A stretch of 64,000 bases of DNA from Campylobacter sp. MG1 (GCF_026616895.1 NZ_JANYME010000006.1:92589-156588); one strand, 5' to 3'; shown: positions 53,129 to 63,870, counted from the first letter of the stretch. Translations and numbers: made by a program. Notes: a model not told the origin generated them from the letters alone.

Positions 53129-54808
53129 TTATTTAAAGTTTAGATTTTTTACATCCTCATCAACTTTTTTCATAGCTTCTGTTGGTAGAGCACCTGTTGG
53201 TGGTTTATGGTCTAGTTTTAGAGGTGCTGCTGGAATTGTTGCTGTTTTTGTTAATTCAATTTTAATTCCATAAGGAGCTAACGCATTTGCTAACTCTGCT
53301 TGTCCTTCTCTAGCTACTTCTTTACATTGACCTATAATTCTCATAAATTCTTGTGGTGAGTGGAAGCCATAGCTATTTTCACTAAATGATACGTCCCATC
53401 TAATATGTGCTTTTCTATGAGCATATTGTGCTTTTTCTATAACTTTTGAAATAGCATCATCTCTTGCTTTATCTTCAAGATTTGCAAATTCAGGAAGTTT
53501 TGCTAATTCTTCACGAGCTGTTTTTATATCAGCAATTAATGCTAATAAGTTATTTTCACAACCTCTAAGCTCATAAGCGTGGCGATTTTGAATAAAGCTA
53601 ATTCTATCTTTTAATACTTGTTCGCTTTGTGGATGGCAAGTTTTGCAAGCTGCATTTATATCAGCTAATGGAGATAGTATATTGTGATTAGTTACTTTGT
53701 TTGCTCCATCTCTTTTGTATGGCATATGACAATCTGCACAAGTTACACCACTTCTATAATGTAAAGAGCTTGAATACATTTCAGCTTCTGGGTGTTGCAT
53801 TTTAATTATTTTTGTTTTTGTATCTTTTTGAATGTAATCATATGGGAATTCGCCATTTGCAAATTTTTCATCATAGTACTCATCAAAATTCTCTATTTTA
53901 AATGCTTCATCTTTTTTCCATTTTGTCCATGGGAATGTTAAAGTGCTATCTTTACCTTCAAAATAATACTCAACATGGCATTGCATACAAACATAATTTC
54001 TCATTTCTTTTCTACTAGCTTTGATACCACTTTTAGCGTCTGCTTCATAGCCTCTTAAAACCATAGCATTAACAAAAGCAGGGCGAGTTACACGAAGGCT
54101 CATATCATCTGGGTTATGACAATCTGCACAGGTTGATCCCATATGAGAGCCGTGAATTCCATCTCCGTATTTTTCTTCTACTTTTTTCATAACATCAAAA
54201 TAAGGCATTTTATTCATATTTGTCCAAGCTTCTTTCATAGCTTCGCCTTTTTCACCAAATGCGTCAAAAAATCCCATTTTCTTTGCACCCATTACTTCAG
54301 TTTTACCTAGCATAAAACTTGGGCTTAATTTATCACTTTTATAAATAGCAGTTAAAAATCCAGTATGGCAATTTACACAAGCACCAGGCTGACCTTTAAA
54401 TGCAGGTAATCCGTGAGCATTTAGATATTCTTTATTGTTTCTTTTTGTTTCCATTTGGTCAATTTGTGAGTAATAGTGAGTTCTTGGTTTAGAATAATCA
54501 ACCGCAAAAGCATATCCATTCCAAAATGTTGTCGCAGCCGGCCAGCGAATAATCTTACTATAAGGTAAGCTTCCACCAAATGGTGTTTCAATATACTCAT
54601 CTTTCATTTGTAAATAACCATCTAATTGAGCTGGGAAATTTCTACCCCATTTTGCAAAATCTGGTTCTTCATCACTAATTTCAAAAGTTTTTAATGGTTG
54701 AGTTTTACTTTCACCTTTATGTTCTGCAATGTTTGTATTAAGTGCAAATAAGCCTGCACCACCTAAAGCAGCTACCACAATAGCCGCAACATAAACTGAT
54801 TTTGACAT
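53129..54808 (-). CDS. nrfA: Cytochrome c nitrite reductase, catalytic subunit
   Basis: 559 residues with an N-terminal signal or anchor (about 5-23). Five haem motifs begin at residues 144 (CVNCH), 227, 274, 357 and 388. In most NrfA the first, active-site motif ends in Lys (CXXCK); here it is CVNCH, as known for C. jejuni. It reduces nitrite to ammonium in the periplasm with six electrons. It lies eleven bases after nrfH, from which it receives electrons. Confidence 0.94.
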   Translation of the reverse strand: MSKSVYVAAIVVAALGGAGLFALNTNIAEHKGESKTQPLKTFEISDEEPDFAKWGRNFPAQLDGYLQMKDEYIETPFGGSLPYSKIIRWPAATTFWNGYAFAVDYSKPRTHYYSQIDQMETKRNNKEYLNAHGLPAFKGQPGACVNCHTGFLTAIYKSDKLSPSFMLGKTEVMGAKKMGFFDAFGEKGEAMKEAWTNMNKMPYFDVMKKVEEKYGDGIHGSHMGSTCADCHNPDDMSLRVTRPAFVNAMVLRGYEADAKSGIKASRKEMRNYVCMQCHVEYYFEGKDSTLTFPWTKWKKDEAFKIENFDEYYDEKFANGEFPYDYIQKDTKTKIIKMQHPEAEMYSSSLHYRSGVTCADCHMPYKRDGANKVTNHNILSPLADINAACKTCHPQSEQVLKDRISFIQNRHAYELRGCENNLLALIADIKTAREELAKLPEFANLEDKARDDAISKVIEKAQYAHRKAHIRWDVSFSENSYGFHSPQEFMRIIGQCKEVAREGQAELANALAPYGIKIELTKTATIPAAPLKLDHKPPTGALPTEAMKKVDEDVKNLNFK

Positions 54809-54819
54809 ATTTTCTCCTT

Positions 54820-55287
54820 TTAATTATGTAAATGACCTATTGTTCTATGACAGCTAAGGCAATCAAGTGGCTCGCTATTTAATTTTGTCGTTGCATTGAT
54901 TGCATTATGTGCGTAGTCTTTATGACAAGTCGCACAATTGCGATTAACATCTTCGTGTGTCATTTCGGTAGGTTCTAAATTAGGTGGATTTCCTCCTACT
55001 GTAAAATAATAGCCGTGTTTTAATCCGTGATAAGCTTTTTTAGTCCAATAAGCTACCACATCACCTTGAGGTAAATGACAATCTACGCAACCTGCATTGC
55101 TTGAATGCTCACCTTTTGCCCAGCTATCATAAACATCTGTCATAATATGACATTTGCTACAGGCTTCAGGTTTAGAAGTCATCATTAAAAAGCCATCTGC
55201 TATTATAAAAGTATAAATTCCACCACCAATAAAAATCCCAATTACTATACAAAGGGCTAATAAAAGTTTGTTTGTTGGTTTTTTCAT
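54820..55287 (-). CDS. nrfH: NrfH, NapC-type tetrahaem quinol dehydrogenase
   Basis: 155 residues. One N-terminal membrane helix (about 8-30) is followed by four haem motifs: CSKCHIM, CVDCHLP, CATCHKD and CLSCHRT. In W. succinogenes NrfH the first motif ends in Lys; here it is CSKCH. It takes electrons from menaquinol and passes them to NrfA. Upstream lies a 236-base region shared with the divergent nap operon. Confidence 0.93.
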   Translation of the reverse strand: MKKPTNKLLLALCIVIGIFIGGGIYTFIIADGFLMMTSKPEACSKCHIMTDVYDSWAKGEHSSNAGCVDCHLPQGDVVAYWTKKAYHGLKHGYYFTVGGNPPNLEPTEMTHEDVNRNCATCHKDYAHNAINATTKLNSEPLDCLSCHRTIGHLHN

Positions 55288-55524
55288 CTATACACCTTGT
55301 AAAAAAATAGGGAATTACTTTAATATAAAAAAGCTTAAAAATAATTGATTTGTATTAATAAATTTTATTAAGTAAAATTTAATATAGCGAGTTTAAATTT
55401 GTATTTAATGAATATTTATAAAAACTTGTATATTTCAATTAAAAAAATAAATACAATTATTAATTATAATCAATACTTTTTTATTTTTTATAATTTAATC
55501 TTATTTTTTTGAAAAGGAGAATAT

Positions 55525-58296
55525 ATGCAAAGAAGAGATTTTTTAAAGAGCACAGCAGTTGCAAGTGCAGCAGCTTGCATAAATCCTACTATTGCTTTAG
55601 CAAAAGACGAAACAAGTGAATGGACTTGGGATAAAGCAGTTTGTAGATTTTGTGGAACTGGCTGTGGTATTATGGTTGCTACTAAAAATGGCAAAATTGT
55701 AGCTACTAAGGGCGACCCTGAAGCACCTGTAAATCGTGGTTTAAATTGTATTAAAGGATATTTTAATGCAAAAATTATGTATGGAGAAGATAGACTTGTA
55801 ACGCCTTTATTAAGAGTAAATGCTAAGGGCGAATTTGATAAGAACGGAAAATTTGCTCCAGTATCTTGGAAAAGAGCTTTTGATGAGATGGAAAAACATA
55901 TGAAAAAAGCTTTAAAAGAGCAAGGTGTAAATGGTATAGGAATGTTTGCAAGTGGTCAGCATACTATTCAAGAAGGATATGCCGCTTCAAAATTATTTAA
56001 AGCTGGTTTTAGAAGCAATAATATAGACCCAAATGCTAGACATTGTATGGCAAGTGCTGTTATTGGTTTTATGCAAACATTTGGTATTGATGAGCCTGCA
56101 GGTTGCTATGATGATATTGAACTTACAGATACTATTATTTGTTGGGGTTCAAATATGGCTGAAATGCACCCAATTTTATGGAGCCGTGTAAGTGATAGAA
56201 AATTAAGAGACCCTGAAAAAGTAAAAATTGTAAATCTTTCAACCTATACAACAAGAACTAGCGACATTGCTGATATGGAACTTATATTTACTCCAAGTTC
56301 TGATATTGCAATATTAAATTATATTGCTAGAGAAATTGTATATAACAATCCAAAAGCAATTGATTGGGAATTTGTAAAAAATCATTGTGTATTTACAACA
56401 GGATTTGCTGATATTGGATATGGAATGAGAAATAATCCAAATCATCCAAGCTTTAGCGAAGCTGAAAAAGATACCGTAGCTAAAGAAAATGCAATCACTT
56501 TAGATAAAGATGAAGCAATAGCATTAAGTCATTTAGGTGTAAAAGATGGCGAAAAATTTGAAATGAAACATCAAGCTCAAGCAGCACTTAACTGGCAAAT
56601 TCAATTTGAAGATTTCAAAAAAGCACTTGAACCTTATACATTAGATTATGTTGCAAGCGTAGCTAAAGGAAATCCTGATGAAGATATAGAAGAATTTAAG
56701 AAAAAATTAAAAGCATTAGCTGATTTATATATTGAAAAAAGCAGAAAGGTAGTAAGCTTTTGGACTATGGGCTTTAACCAACATACTCGTGGTAGTTGGG
56801 TAAATGAACTTGCATACACTGTGCATTTATTAGTAGGAAAACAAGCAAAACCAGGTGATGGAGCATTCTCTTTAACAGGTCAGCCAAGTGCTTGTGGAAC
56901 AGCAAGAGAAGTTGGAACTTTCGCACACCGCTTACCTGCTGATTGGGTTGTAGCAAATCCTAAACATAGAGCTAAAAGTGAAGAACTTTGGAAAGTTCCT
57001 GAAGGAACAATTAATGGTGTTCAAGGAAATCACTTTATGCAAATGATGAGAAATCTTGAAGATGGAAAACAAAAATTCGCATGGGTTATGGTAAATAATC
57101 CTTGGCAAAATACTGCAAATGCAAATCACTGGATAAAAGCTGCTAGAGAAAAAGATAATTTTATAGTAGTAAGTGATTGCTATCCTGGAATTAGTGCAAA
57201 AGTTGCGGATTTAATTTTACCTACAGCTATGATTTATGAAAAATGGGGAGCTTACGGAAACGCAGAAAGAAGAACTCAACATTGGAGACAACAAGTATTG
57301 CCAGTTGGCGAAGCTATGAGTGATTTATGGCAATTATTAGAGCTTAGCAAACGCTTTAAATTAAGCGAAGTTTGGAATGAAGTAAAAATTGATGAAAAGA
57401 CAACATTACCAAGCGTATTAGAAAAAGCTAAAGAAATGGGATATAAAGAAGATGATACTTTATATGATGTTTTATTTGCTAATAAAGAATGTAAAGAAAT
57501 TTCATTAGATGATAGTGAAAGCTTAAAAGATTGGTTAAATAGCGAAGTTAAAGGCGATAGTAGAAATGTAAAAGGTAGTGATGGCACTGTATTTAAAGGC
57601 TATAATTTCTTTATTCAAAAATATTTATGGGAAGAATATAGAAAATTCGGAGCTGGTCACGGACACGATTTAGCTAGTTTTGAAACTTATCATAAGGTAA
57701 GGGGCTTAAGATGGCCTGTTGTTGATGGTAAAGAAACTCAATGGAGATTTAATACAAAATACGATGTATATGCTAAAAAAGCAAACCCTGAAGGTGATTT
57801 TGCATTCTATGGGGATTTTGATAAATCAATTAAAAGTGGTGATTTAGCAAAACCAACAAGTGAAGAAGCAACAGCAATTACAAATAAAGCTAAGATTTTC
57901 TTTAGACCATTTATGAAAGCACCTGAAAGACCATCTGAAGAATATCCATTCTGGTTATGCACTGGTAGGGTTTTAGAGCATTGGCATAGTGGAACAATGA
58001 CAATGAGAGTTCCTGAATTATTCCGTGCAGTTCCTGAAGCTATGTGCTATATTCATCCAGAAGATGCTAAAGCTTTAGGAGTTGAGCAAAGAGAATTAGT
58101 ATGGATAGAATCTCGCCGTGGAAAAGTTAAAGCTCGTATTGATATGCGTGGAAGAAATAAACCACCAAGAGGTCTTGTTTATGTTCCTTGGTTTGATGAG
58201 AATGTTTATATTAATAAAGTTACATTAGATGCAACTTGTCCAATTTCAAAACAAACTGATTTTAAAAAGTGTGCAGTAAAAATAACTAAGGCGTAA
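55525..58296 (+). CDS. napA: Periplasmic nitrate reductase, catalytic subunit
   Basis: 923 residues. A twin-arginine signal ([17 protein letters not shown]) opens it. The [4Fe-4S] ligands are Cys-40, 43, 47 and 75 (CRFCGTGC and NCIKGYF). The molybdenum ligand is Cys-172 in ARHCMASAV. Bis-MGD-binding blocks follow, ending in [16 protein letters not shown]. It reduces nitrate to nitrite in the periplasm. AAGGAG precedes the ATG. It heads napAGHBLD, the gene order of Campylobacter. Confidence 0.97.
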   Translation: MQRRDFLKSTAVASAAACINPTIALAKDETSEWTWDKAVCRFCGTGCGIMVATKNGKIVATKGDPEAPVNRGLNCIKGYFNAKIMYGEDRLVTPLLRVNAKGEFDKNGKFAPVSWKRAFDEMEKHMKKALKEQGVNGIGMFASGQHTIQEGYAASKLFKAGFRSNNIDPNARHCMASAVIGFMQTFGIDEPAGCYDDIELTDTIICWGSNMAEMHPILWSRVSDRKLRDPEKVKIVNLSTYTTRTSDIADMELIFTPSSDIAILNYIAREIVYNNPKAIDWEFVKNHCVFTTGFADIGYGMRNNPNHPSFSEAEKDTVAKENAITLDKDEAIALSHLGVKDGEKFEMKHQAQAALNWQIQFEDFKKALEPYTLDYVASVAKGNPDEDIEEFKKKLKALADLYIEKSRKVVSFWTMGFNQHTRGSWVNELAYTVHLLVGKQAKPGDGAFSLTGQPSACGTAREVGTFAHRLPADWVVANPKHRAKSEELWKVPEGTINGVQGNHFMQMMRNLEDGKQKFAWVMVNNPWQNTANANHWIKAAREKDNFIVVSDCYPGISAKVADLILPTAMIYEKWGAYGNAERRTQHWRQQVLPVGEAMSDLWQLLELSKRFKLSEVWNEVKIDEKTTLPSVLEKAKEMGYKEDDTLYDVLFANKECKEISLDDSESLKDWLNSEVKGDSRNVKGSDGTVFKGYNFFIQKYLWEEYRKFGAGHGHDLASFETYHKVRGLRWPVVDGKETQWRFNTKYDVYAKKANPEGDFAFYGDFDKSIKSGDLAKPTSEEATAITNKAKIFFRPFMKAPERPSEEYPFWLCTGRVLEHWHSGTMTMRVPELFRAVPEAMCYIHPEDAKALGVEQRELVWIESRRGKVKARIDMRGRNKPPRGLVYVPWFDENVYINKVTLDATCPISKQTDFKKCAVKITKA

Positions 58297-58301
58297 TATT
58301 T

Positions 58302-59054
58302 ATGAGAAGGCAATTTTTTACAAATACTATAAAGATTTTAGCAGTTGGTGTTGGAACTTTTAGCATATTCAAACTAAACGATACACCAAAAAGTGAAAGC
58401 AAAATTGAACTTAAAAAGAGTTTTTTTCTACGCCCACCAGGAGTTGTTAGTGAAAAACATTTTTTGGCTAATTGCATTCGTTGTGCTAAATGTGTAAAAG
58501 CTTGCCCTTATAATACTTTAAGTTTAGCTAAGATAGGGGAATTTGCTAGTTTAGGAACTCCTAAATTTAGTGCAAATGAAATTCCTTGCTATTTATGCGA
58601 TGATTTGCCTTGTATTAAGGCTTGTCCGACAGATGCGCTAGATAAAAGTATTAATAAAATTTCTTTAGTAAATATTGGTCGTGCAATAGTAGATGAAAGC
58701 TCTTGTGTAGCTCATTTTGGAATTCAATGTGATGCTTGCTATAGGGCGTGTCCTTTTATAGATAAAGCTTTAAAGCTTGAATATAAAAGAAATGAGCGAA
58801 CTAAAAAACATGCAATGTTAGTGCCTAAGGTTGATTATGATTATTGTGTGGGTTGTGGTTTATGTGAAAAAGTTTGTATTACTAAAAAGCCAGCTATTGT
58901 TATTTTGCCTACTAGTTTTATATTGGGTGAGAGAAATGATAATTATGTTAAAGGTTGGGTTAGTGGTGATGATGAAAGATTAAAACACATAGATACTAGC
59001 AAAAAACACGATGAGAAAAAAGCTATAAATTACCTAAATGATGGAGAATTTTAA
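58302..59054 (+). CDS. napG: NapG, ferredoxin-type protein of the nap electron route
   Basis: 250 residues. A twin-arginine-like start (MRRQFF) precedes four [4Fe-4S] cluster motifs: CIRCAKCVKACP, CYLCDDLPCIKACP, CDACYRACPF and CVGCGLCEKVC. With NapH it carries menaquinol electrons towards NapB and NapA. It starts five bases after napA; its stop overlaps napH by one base. Confidence 0.94.
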   Translation: MRRQFFTNTIKILAVGVGTFSIFKLNDTPKSESKIELKKSFFLRPPGVVSEKHFLANCIRCAKCVKACPYNTLSLAKIGEFASLGTPKFSANEIPCYLCDDLPCIKACPTDALDKSINKISLVNIGRAIVDESSCVAHFGIQCDACYRACPFIDKALKLEYKRNERTKKHAMLVPKVDYDYCVGCGLCEKVCITKKPAIVILPTSFILGERNDNYVKGWVSGDDERLKHIDTSKKHDEKKAINYLNDGEF

Positions 59055-59857
59055 TGAAGATATTAAAAAATAAATATTTGATTTTAAGAAGATTTATCCA
59101 ATTAGGACTTTTAGCTTTATTTGTATTACCTAGTGCTGATTTTATTTTAAAAGGAAATCTTAGCTCTTCGCTATTATTTAATAGTATTAGCTTAAGCGAC
59201 CCTTTTGCGTATTTGCAAATATTTTTAGCAACTTTTACTCTTAATGTGGGATTATTTATATCTGCATTTTTAGTTTTTATTATTTATGCTTTGTTTTTGG
59301 GTCGTGCATTTTGTTCTTTTGTTTGTCCTGTTAATTTGATTACAAATTTAGCAGATTTTATCAAGCAAAACACAAGTTTTAAAAGCTCTAAGCTGACTAA
59401 TTTTAAACAAAACACTAGATATTTTATATTATTTAGTATTTTGATTTTGTGTTTGATAGCAAATGAGCCAATATTTGAAAAGTATTCTCATATAGGAATA
59501 ATTACTAGGGGAATAATTTTTATGCAAACTTCGGCTATATTTGTTGCAATTATTATATTTTTACTTGATTTATTTGTGCAAAGGAATTTGGTTTGTTCGC
59601 ATCTTTGTCCATTAGGTGCTTTTTATAGTTTAATTTCAAAATTTGCTATGTTAAAAGTAAGTTATGATTTAAATAAATGCACTAAATGTATGAAATGCAA
59701 AATGATTTGTCCAGAAGCTCAAGTATTATCACTTATTACAAAATATAGTGGTAATGTTAGCAATAGTGAGTGCATTAAGTGTGCTAGATGTATTGAAGTA
59801 TGCGATGATGATGCACTTAATTTTAATTTAATTAATTTTTTGAAAGGAAAAAAATGA
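59054..59857 (+). CDS. napH: NapH, membrane quinol-oxidising protein
   Basis: 267 residues with four membrane helices. Two cysteine motifs near the membrane, CSFVCP and CSHLCP, and two ferredoxin motifs, CTKCMKCKMICP and CIKCARCIEVCD, are all present, as in NapH. It works with NapG in place of NapC, which this operon lacks. The stop overlaps the napB start by four bases. Confidence 0.93.
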   Translation: MKILKNKYLILRRFIQLGLLALFVLPSADFILKGNLSSSLLFNSISLSDPFAYLQIFLATFTLNVGLFISAFLVFIIYALFLGRAFCSFVCPVNLITNLADFIKQNTSFKSSKLTNFKQNTRYFILFSILILCLIANEPIFEKYSHIGIITRGIIFMQTSAIFVAIIIFLLDLFVQRNLVCSHLCPLGAFYSLISKFAMLKVSYDLNKCTKCMKCKMICPEAQVLSLITKYSGNVSNSECIKCARCIEVCDDDALNFNLINFLKGKK

Positions 59858-60375
59858 AAAAAATATTTTTAAGTTTAGCTGCTAGTAGTTTGTTGATTGC
59901 TGCTAGTGTGAGTGATACTGAAATTGGTTTAAGAAAACATTCACTAAACGATGAAACAAAATTAGAAATCAAGAATTTTACATACTCTGAAAAAGAAGCT
60001 GGAGAAGCAGAGCGTTTTGAAAGAGCTTATTTAAATGCTCCACCACAAATTCCACACAATGTAGAAGATTTTTTACCAATTACTCAAGATAATAATATGT
60101 GTCTTAGCTGTCATGATTTAGGTGCTGATAATGAGCGTATAAAGCTTAGTATTGAAGAAGCAACTCCTATGCCAGCAAGCCATTATTATGATTTAAGAAA
60201 TGAGAAAAAACTTGATTCTATATCTCAAGCAAGATATAACTGCGTTCAATGCCACGCACCACAAGCAAATATTGATAGTGGAATCAAAAACACATTTAAG
60301 CCTGATTTTAGAAATGATGAATTAGGCAAACATCGTTCAAATTTACTTGATGTAATAAATGAAGGATTAAATTGA
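59854..60375 (+). CDS. napB: NapB, dihaem cytochrome c subunit
   Basis: 173 residues with a signal peptide (MKKIFLSLAASSLLIAASVS). Two haem motifs, CLSCHDLG (about 87-91) and CVQCHAPQ (about 132-136), and the histidine-containing ASHYYD segment fit NapB. It delivers electrons to NapA. The napL start overlaps its stop by four bases. Confidence 0.93.
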   Translation: MKKIFLSLAASSLLIAASVSDTEIGLRKHSLNDETKLEIKNFTYSEKEAGEAERFERAYLNAPPQIPHNVEDFLPITQDNNMCLSCHDLGADNERIKLSIEEATPMPASHYYDLRNEKKLDSISQARYNCVQCHAPQANIDSGIKNTFKPDFRNDELGKHRSNLLDVINEGLN

Positions 60376-61199
60376 AAAAATTGCTATTATTTATAGCTAG
60401 TTTAGGTTTAGCAAGTGAGCTAAACCTAAATGAATTAGAATATTTAGAATATGATTGTTATATAAACTATATCAATAATGAATTTGTAGCGTGTGGCAAT
60501 GATATTTATAAAAATAATGATAAGGTTTTAAGCCTTGATGATAATATTATTTTTATTGATGATTACGATATTAACATTTTAGCAATTAGCTCAAAAGATG
60601 GATTAAAGACTTTAAACATTTATAAAGATAATAAATTATTGAAATTTAAAATCTCAAGCGATATTAATAAGGCATTTTTATATAAAGATAAAATAATTCT
60701 TACTTCTTTAGGAAGCGAACTAATCATAAGAGATTTATCATTTAACTTAATAAAAAAAGTTCATTTTTCAAATGCAAGCATAAATGCTGCAAGTATTAAT
60801 AAAGAAAAGGCAAAAATTGCTTTAGGATTTGAAAGTGGAAAAATAGTTGTTTATGATTTAAATTCTAATGATTTTATAAGCAAGGAAGTTCATAAAGATA
60901 ATATTTATAATGTAGATTATAAAAAAGATAATATTATTTCTTGCTCAACTGATAGAAAAGTTATAATTAATGATGATAAATTAAATGAAATTACTAATAT
61001 AGAAAGTGATAATTTAGTTTATAATTGCGCTTTAAGTGATAATTTAAACTTTGCTTATTCTTGCGATTTAGAAAATAATATTTGTATAGGTAAGGATAAA
61101 ATAAATATAGGTAATTTATATCTTAATTCAATATTATTTGATAAAAATACATTAAAGCTCAATGCTTATTCAAAAATTTTATACAAAAAGGATTTTTAA
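60372..61199 (+). CDS. napL: NapL, WD40-like periplasmic protein of the nap operon
   Basis: 275 residues starting with TTG at 60372. A short signal peptide (KKLLLFIASLGLAS) is followed by repeated beta-strand blocks such as KDNIYNVDYKKDNIISCSTDRKVIINDD, a degenerate WD40-type propeller. NapL is found in epsilonproteobacterial nap operons and its role is not well defined; it is thought to help maturation. It overlaps napB by four bases and napD by one. Confidence 0.85.
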   Translation: MKKLLLFIASLGLASELNLNELEYLEYDCYINYINNEFVACGNDIYKNNDKVLSLDDNIIFIDDYDINILAISSKDGLKTLNIYKDNKLLKFKISSDINKAFLYKDKIILTSLGSELIIRDLSFNLIKKVHFSNASINAASINKEKAKIALGFESGKIVVYDLNSNDFISKEVHKDNIYNVDYKKDNIISCSTDRKVIINDDKLNEITNIESDNLVYNCALSDNLNFAYSCDLENNICIGKDKINIGNLYLNSILFDKNTLKLNAYSKILYKKDF

Positions 61200-61510
61200 T
61201 GATTTCATCTTTAGTAGTTATTGCAAATGAAGAATTTGAAAACGAAATAAAAAATATAAAAGATGCCAACATAGAGCAAGTAATTGATAAAAAATTTATC
61301 GTTTTAATTGAAGCTAGTGATTTTGACAATACTTTAGCAACTTTTAATGCCATTAAGCGATTAGATAGTGTTATAGATGTTAATATGGCTTTTAGTGAAG
61401 CTAGTGAATTTGATTTAGAAATTAACGCTCAAAAAATAGCAGATAAAGTAAATGCTTTAGGCAATGCAGAGAATATTGAGTATTATGGAAACATTTATAA
61501 TAAATATTAA
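61199..61510 (+). CDS. napD: NapD, NapA-specific chaperone
   Basis: 103 residues. ISSLVVIAN at the start and LDSVIDVNMAFSEASE further on fit the small NapD ferredoxin-like fold, which binds the twin-arginine signal of NapA. Length is normal. It ends the nap operon; cstA follows after 133 bases. Confidence 0.88.
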   Translation: MISSLVVIANEEFENEIKNIKDANIEQVIDKKFIVLIEASDFDNTLATFNAIKRLDSVIDVNMAFSEASEFDLEINAQKIADKVNALGNAENIEYYGNIYNKY

Positions 61511-61562
61511 TAATTTAACTCGTAATTTTTTTATATTTTTATCTTTTAATATAAAATTCTTA

Positions 61563-61593
61563 TAAGTATTATAATTTTAGATTATAATACTTA
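61563..61593 (+). promoter_or_regulatory. Inverted repeat overlapping the likely cstA promoter
   Basis: TAAGTATTATAA and TTATAATACTTA form a perfect twelve-base inverted repeat with a seven-base centre. The right arm contains TATAAT (61583-61588), a good -10 box 55 bases before cstA. Either a terminator of nap or, more likely given the absence of a T run, an operator for a repressor. Confidence 0.5.
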
Positions 61594-61643
61594 CTCACAT
61601 TTTTAATTAGATTAAAAAATTAATTTATTTTTAAGGAGAAGCT

Positions 61644-63728
61644 ATGAATAAGCTTTTATGGATAGTTGTTGCTATTCTTGGAGCATTTTGTATGGGCGTT
61701 ATCGCTTTAAATAATGGCGAAACAATAAATGCTGCTTGGATAGTTGTAGCTGCTGTTTGTATTTATACAATCGGCTATAGATTTTATGCTTTGTTTATAG
61801 AAACTAAGCTTTGCGGCGTTGATGCTACTAAGATTACTCCTGCTGTAGCACTTAACGATGGAAAAGACTTTGTTCCTACAAACAAATATGTTTTATTTGG
61901 CCATCACTTTGCTGCAATTGCAGGTGCAGGACCACTTGTTGGACCAATCCTAGCAGCTCAAATGGGATATTTGCCTAGTGTATTATGGATATTAATTGGT
62001 GGCGTTTTAGTTGGTAGCGTGCATGATTTTGTTGTGCTTTTTGTATCAAGCAGACGCGGTGGAAAAAGTCTTGGCGAAATGATTAAAGACGAGATGGGGA
62101 ATTTCGTTGGTGTTGTTTCTATGATAGGAATTTTTCTTATTATGCTAATTATCATTGCTATTTTAGCTATGGTTGTTGTAAAAGCTTTAGCGCATTCTCC
62201 TTGGGGGACATTCACAATAGCTTCAACAATTCCTATTGCTATTTTTATGGGAATTTATATGAGATTTATTCGCCCAGGTGCAGTCGGAGAAGCTAGTATA
62301 ATTGGCTTTGTTTTACTTATGATAGCTTTATATTTAGGAAAAGTTGTATCAAACGACCCTGATTTAGCAAGACATTTTGATTTTAGCGTTCTTGAACTTA
62401 GCTTTATAATGATGGGCTATGGAATGATAGCTGCGATTTTGCCAGTTTGGTTTTTACTTGCGCCAAGAGATTATCTTTCAACATTTTTAAAAATTGGTGT
62501 AATTTTAATAATGGCTATTTGTGTTGTTTTAGTTTCTCCTGAAATTAAAATGGCAAAAGTTACACATTTTATAGATGGCACAGGTCCTGTTTTTGCGGGT
62601 GGATTATTTCCATTTTTATTCATAAATATTGCTTGTGGGGCGATTTCAGGCTTTCACGCATTAATTTCTAGTGGAACAAGTCCAAAAATGCTAGAAAATG
62701 AAACACAAGCAAAAATGGTAGGCTATGGTTCAATGCTAATGGAGAGTGCAGTTGCTATTATGGCTTTAATTGCTGCTTGCATACTTCAACCTGGAGTATA
62801 TTTTGCAATAAATTCAGCACCAGCAATTATAGGCACGACACTTGAGAGTGCGAGTGCAGCTATTAGTGCTTGGGGATTTAGCGTAACTCCTGCTGATATT
62901 CAAACACTTGCTAATGATATAGGTGAGAGCACTATATTAAGTAGAACAGGTGGAGCACCTACATTTGCAATAGGCTTATCATTAATTATTCACGAGCTAA
63001 TCGGTGGAAAGGAAATGATGGCATTTTGGTATCACTTCGCTATTTTATTTGAAGCATTATTTATCTTAACAGCAGTTGATGCGGGAACTAGAACTTGTAG
63101 ATTTATGGTTCAAGATATGTTAGGAAATGTTTATAAGCCACTTGCAAACACAAGTAATTTAGGAGCAAATATATTCGCTACTTTAATTTGTGTTGCTGGA
63201 TGGGGCTGGTTCTTATATGGTGGTGCGATTGACCCACTTGGCGGAATTTATTCACTTTGGTCGCTTTTTGGTGTATCAAATCAACTTTTAGCAGTAGTTG
63301 CTATGTTTTTATGTGGCTCTGTATTTATTAAAATGGGAAAAAGAAAGTATATCTTAGCTATTGTTTTACCTGCGCTTTTTGTAATCTCAACTACATTTAC
63401 AGCAGGTATTGCAAAGGTATTACCACAAAGTGAAAGTAAAATCGCAAACTCAATTTCTCACGTAGCAACAGCTCAAATTAATTTTGCTAAAGCTGATGAA
63501 CTATTAGTAAAAATTAATGCAGGAGATAATAGTGAAGCGACTTTAAAAGAATTTAATAAAGCTAAACAAGTAGCACATTCTAATGTAGTAAATGCTATTT
63601 TAACGATTTTCTTCTTATTAGTTACCATAATAGTTGGAATTAAATTCGTTCTAATTTGGAAAGAAAGTTATTCTAATAGGTTTAGCATTCCACTTAAAGA
63701 AGTGGTTTATGAAAAAGCAGCTTCGTGA
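61644..63728 (+). CDS. cstA: Carbon starvation protein A-type transporter
   Basis: 694 residues with about sixteen hydrophobic segments. GHHFAAIAGAGPLVGPILAAQMGYLP, SSRRGGKSLGEMIKDEMG and ACGAISGFHALISSGTSPKML are the CstA signatures. Family members take up pyruvate or peptides; a YbdD-type small protein is needed with it. Here that partner overlaps the end by twenty bases. AAGGAG precedes the ATG. Expression is probably governed by the inverted repeat upstream. Confidence 0.94.
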   Translation: MNKLLWIVVAILGAFCMGVIALNNGETINAAWIVVAAVCIYTIGYRFYALFIETKLCGVDATKITPAVALNDGKDFVPTNKYVLFGHHFAAIAGAGPLVGPILAAQMGYLPSVLWILIGGVLVGSVHDFVVLFVSSRRGGKSLGEMIKDEMGNFVGVVSMIGIFLIMLIIIAILAMVVVKALAHSPWGTFTIASTIPIAIFMGIYMRFIRPGAVGEASIIGFVLLMIALYLGKVVSNDPDLARHFDFSVLELSFIMMGYGMIAAILPVWFLLAPRDYLSTFLKIGVILIMAICVVLVSPEIKMAKVTHFIDGTGPVFAGGLFPFLFINIACGAISGFHALISSGTSPKMLENETQAKMVGYGSMLMESAVAIMALIAACILQPGVYFAINSAPAIIGTTLESASAAISAWGFSVTPADIQTLANDIGESTILSRTGGAPTFAIGLSLIIHELIGGKEMMAFWYHFAILFEALFILTAVDAGTRTCRFMVQDMLGNVYKPLANTSNLGANIFATLICVAGWGWFLYGGAIDPLGGIYSLWSLFGVSNQLLAVVAMFLCGSVFIKMGKRKYILAIVLPALFVISTTFTAGIAKVLPQSESKIANSISHVATAQINFAKADELLVKINAGDNSEATLKEFNKAKQVAHSNVVNAILTIFFLLVTIIVGIKFVLIWKESYSNRFSIPLKEVVYEKAAS

Positions 63729-63870
63729 GTTTTTTTACGCAATGCTTGGAGCACCTGATTATGAAAAATATTTAGAGCATTTTAAGAAAATGCACCCTGA
63801 TAAAACTCCTTTAACTAAAAAGGAGTTTTTCATAGAACAAACAAGCAAGCGTAAAACAAAATGCTGATAA
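63709..63870 (+). CDS. KCU-type YbdD-like selenoprotein overlapping cstA
   Basis: 53 residues if UGA at 63865 is read as selenocysteine; the end reads Lys-Cys-Sec-stop (AAA TGC TGA TAA). AMLGAPDYEKYLEHFKKMHPDKTPLTKKEFF is a clear YbdD (DUF466) core; E. coli YbdD ends in Cys-Cys, so Sec replaces the last Cys. A SECIS-like hairpin begins two bases after the UGA and SelB is encoded at 8302. The ATG lies inside the cstA end, so the two are translated together, which matches the YbdD-CstA partnership. Ordinary annotation would stop it at 63867. Confidence 0.8.

Noticed and set aside
52968..53273. A plus-strand frame of about 100 codons before nrfA
   Set aside because: Its second half is antisense to the nrfA end, the first half is Tyr/Ile/Lys-rich noise from A/T-rich DNA, and there is no ribosome binding site.
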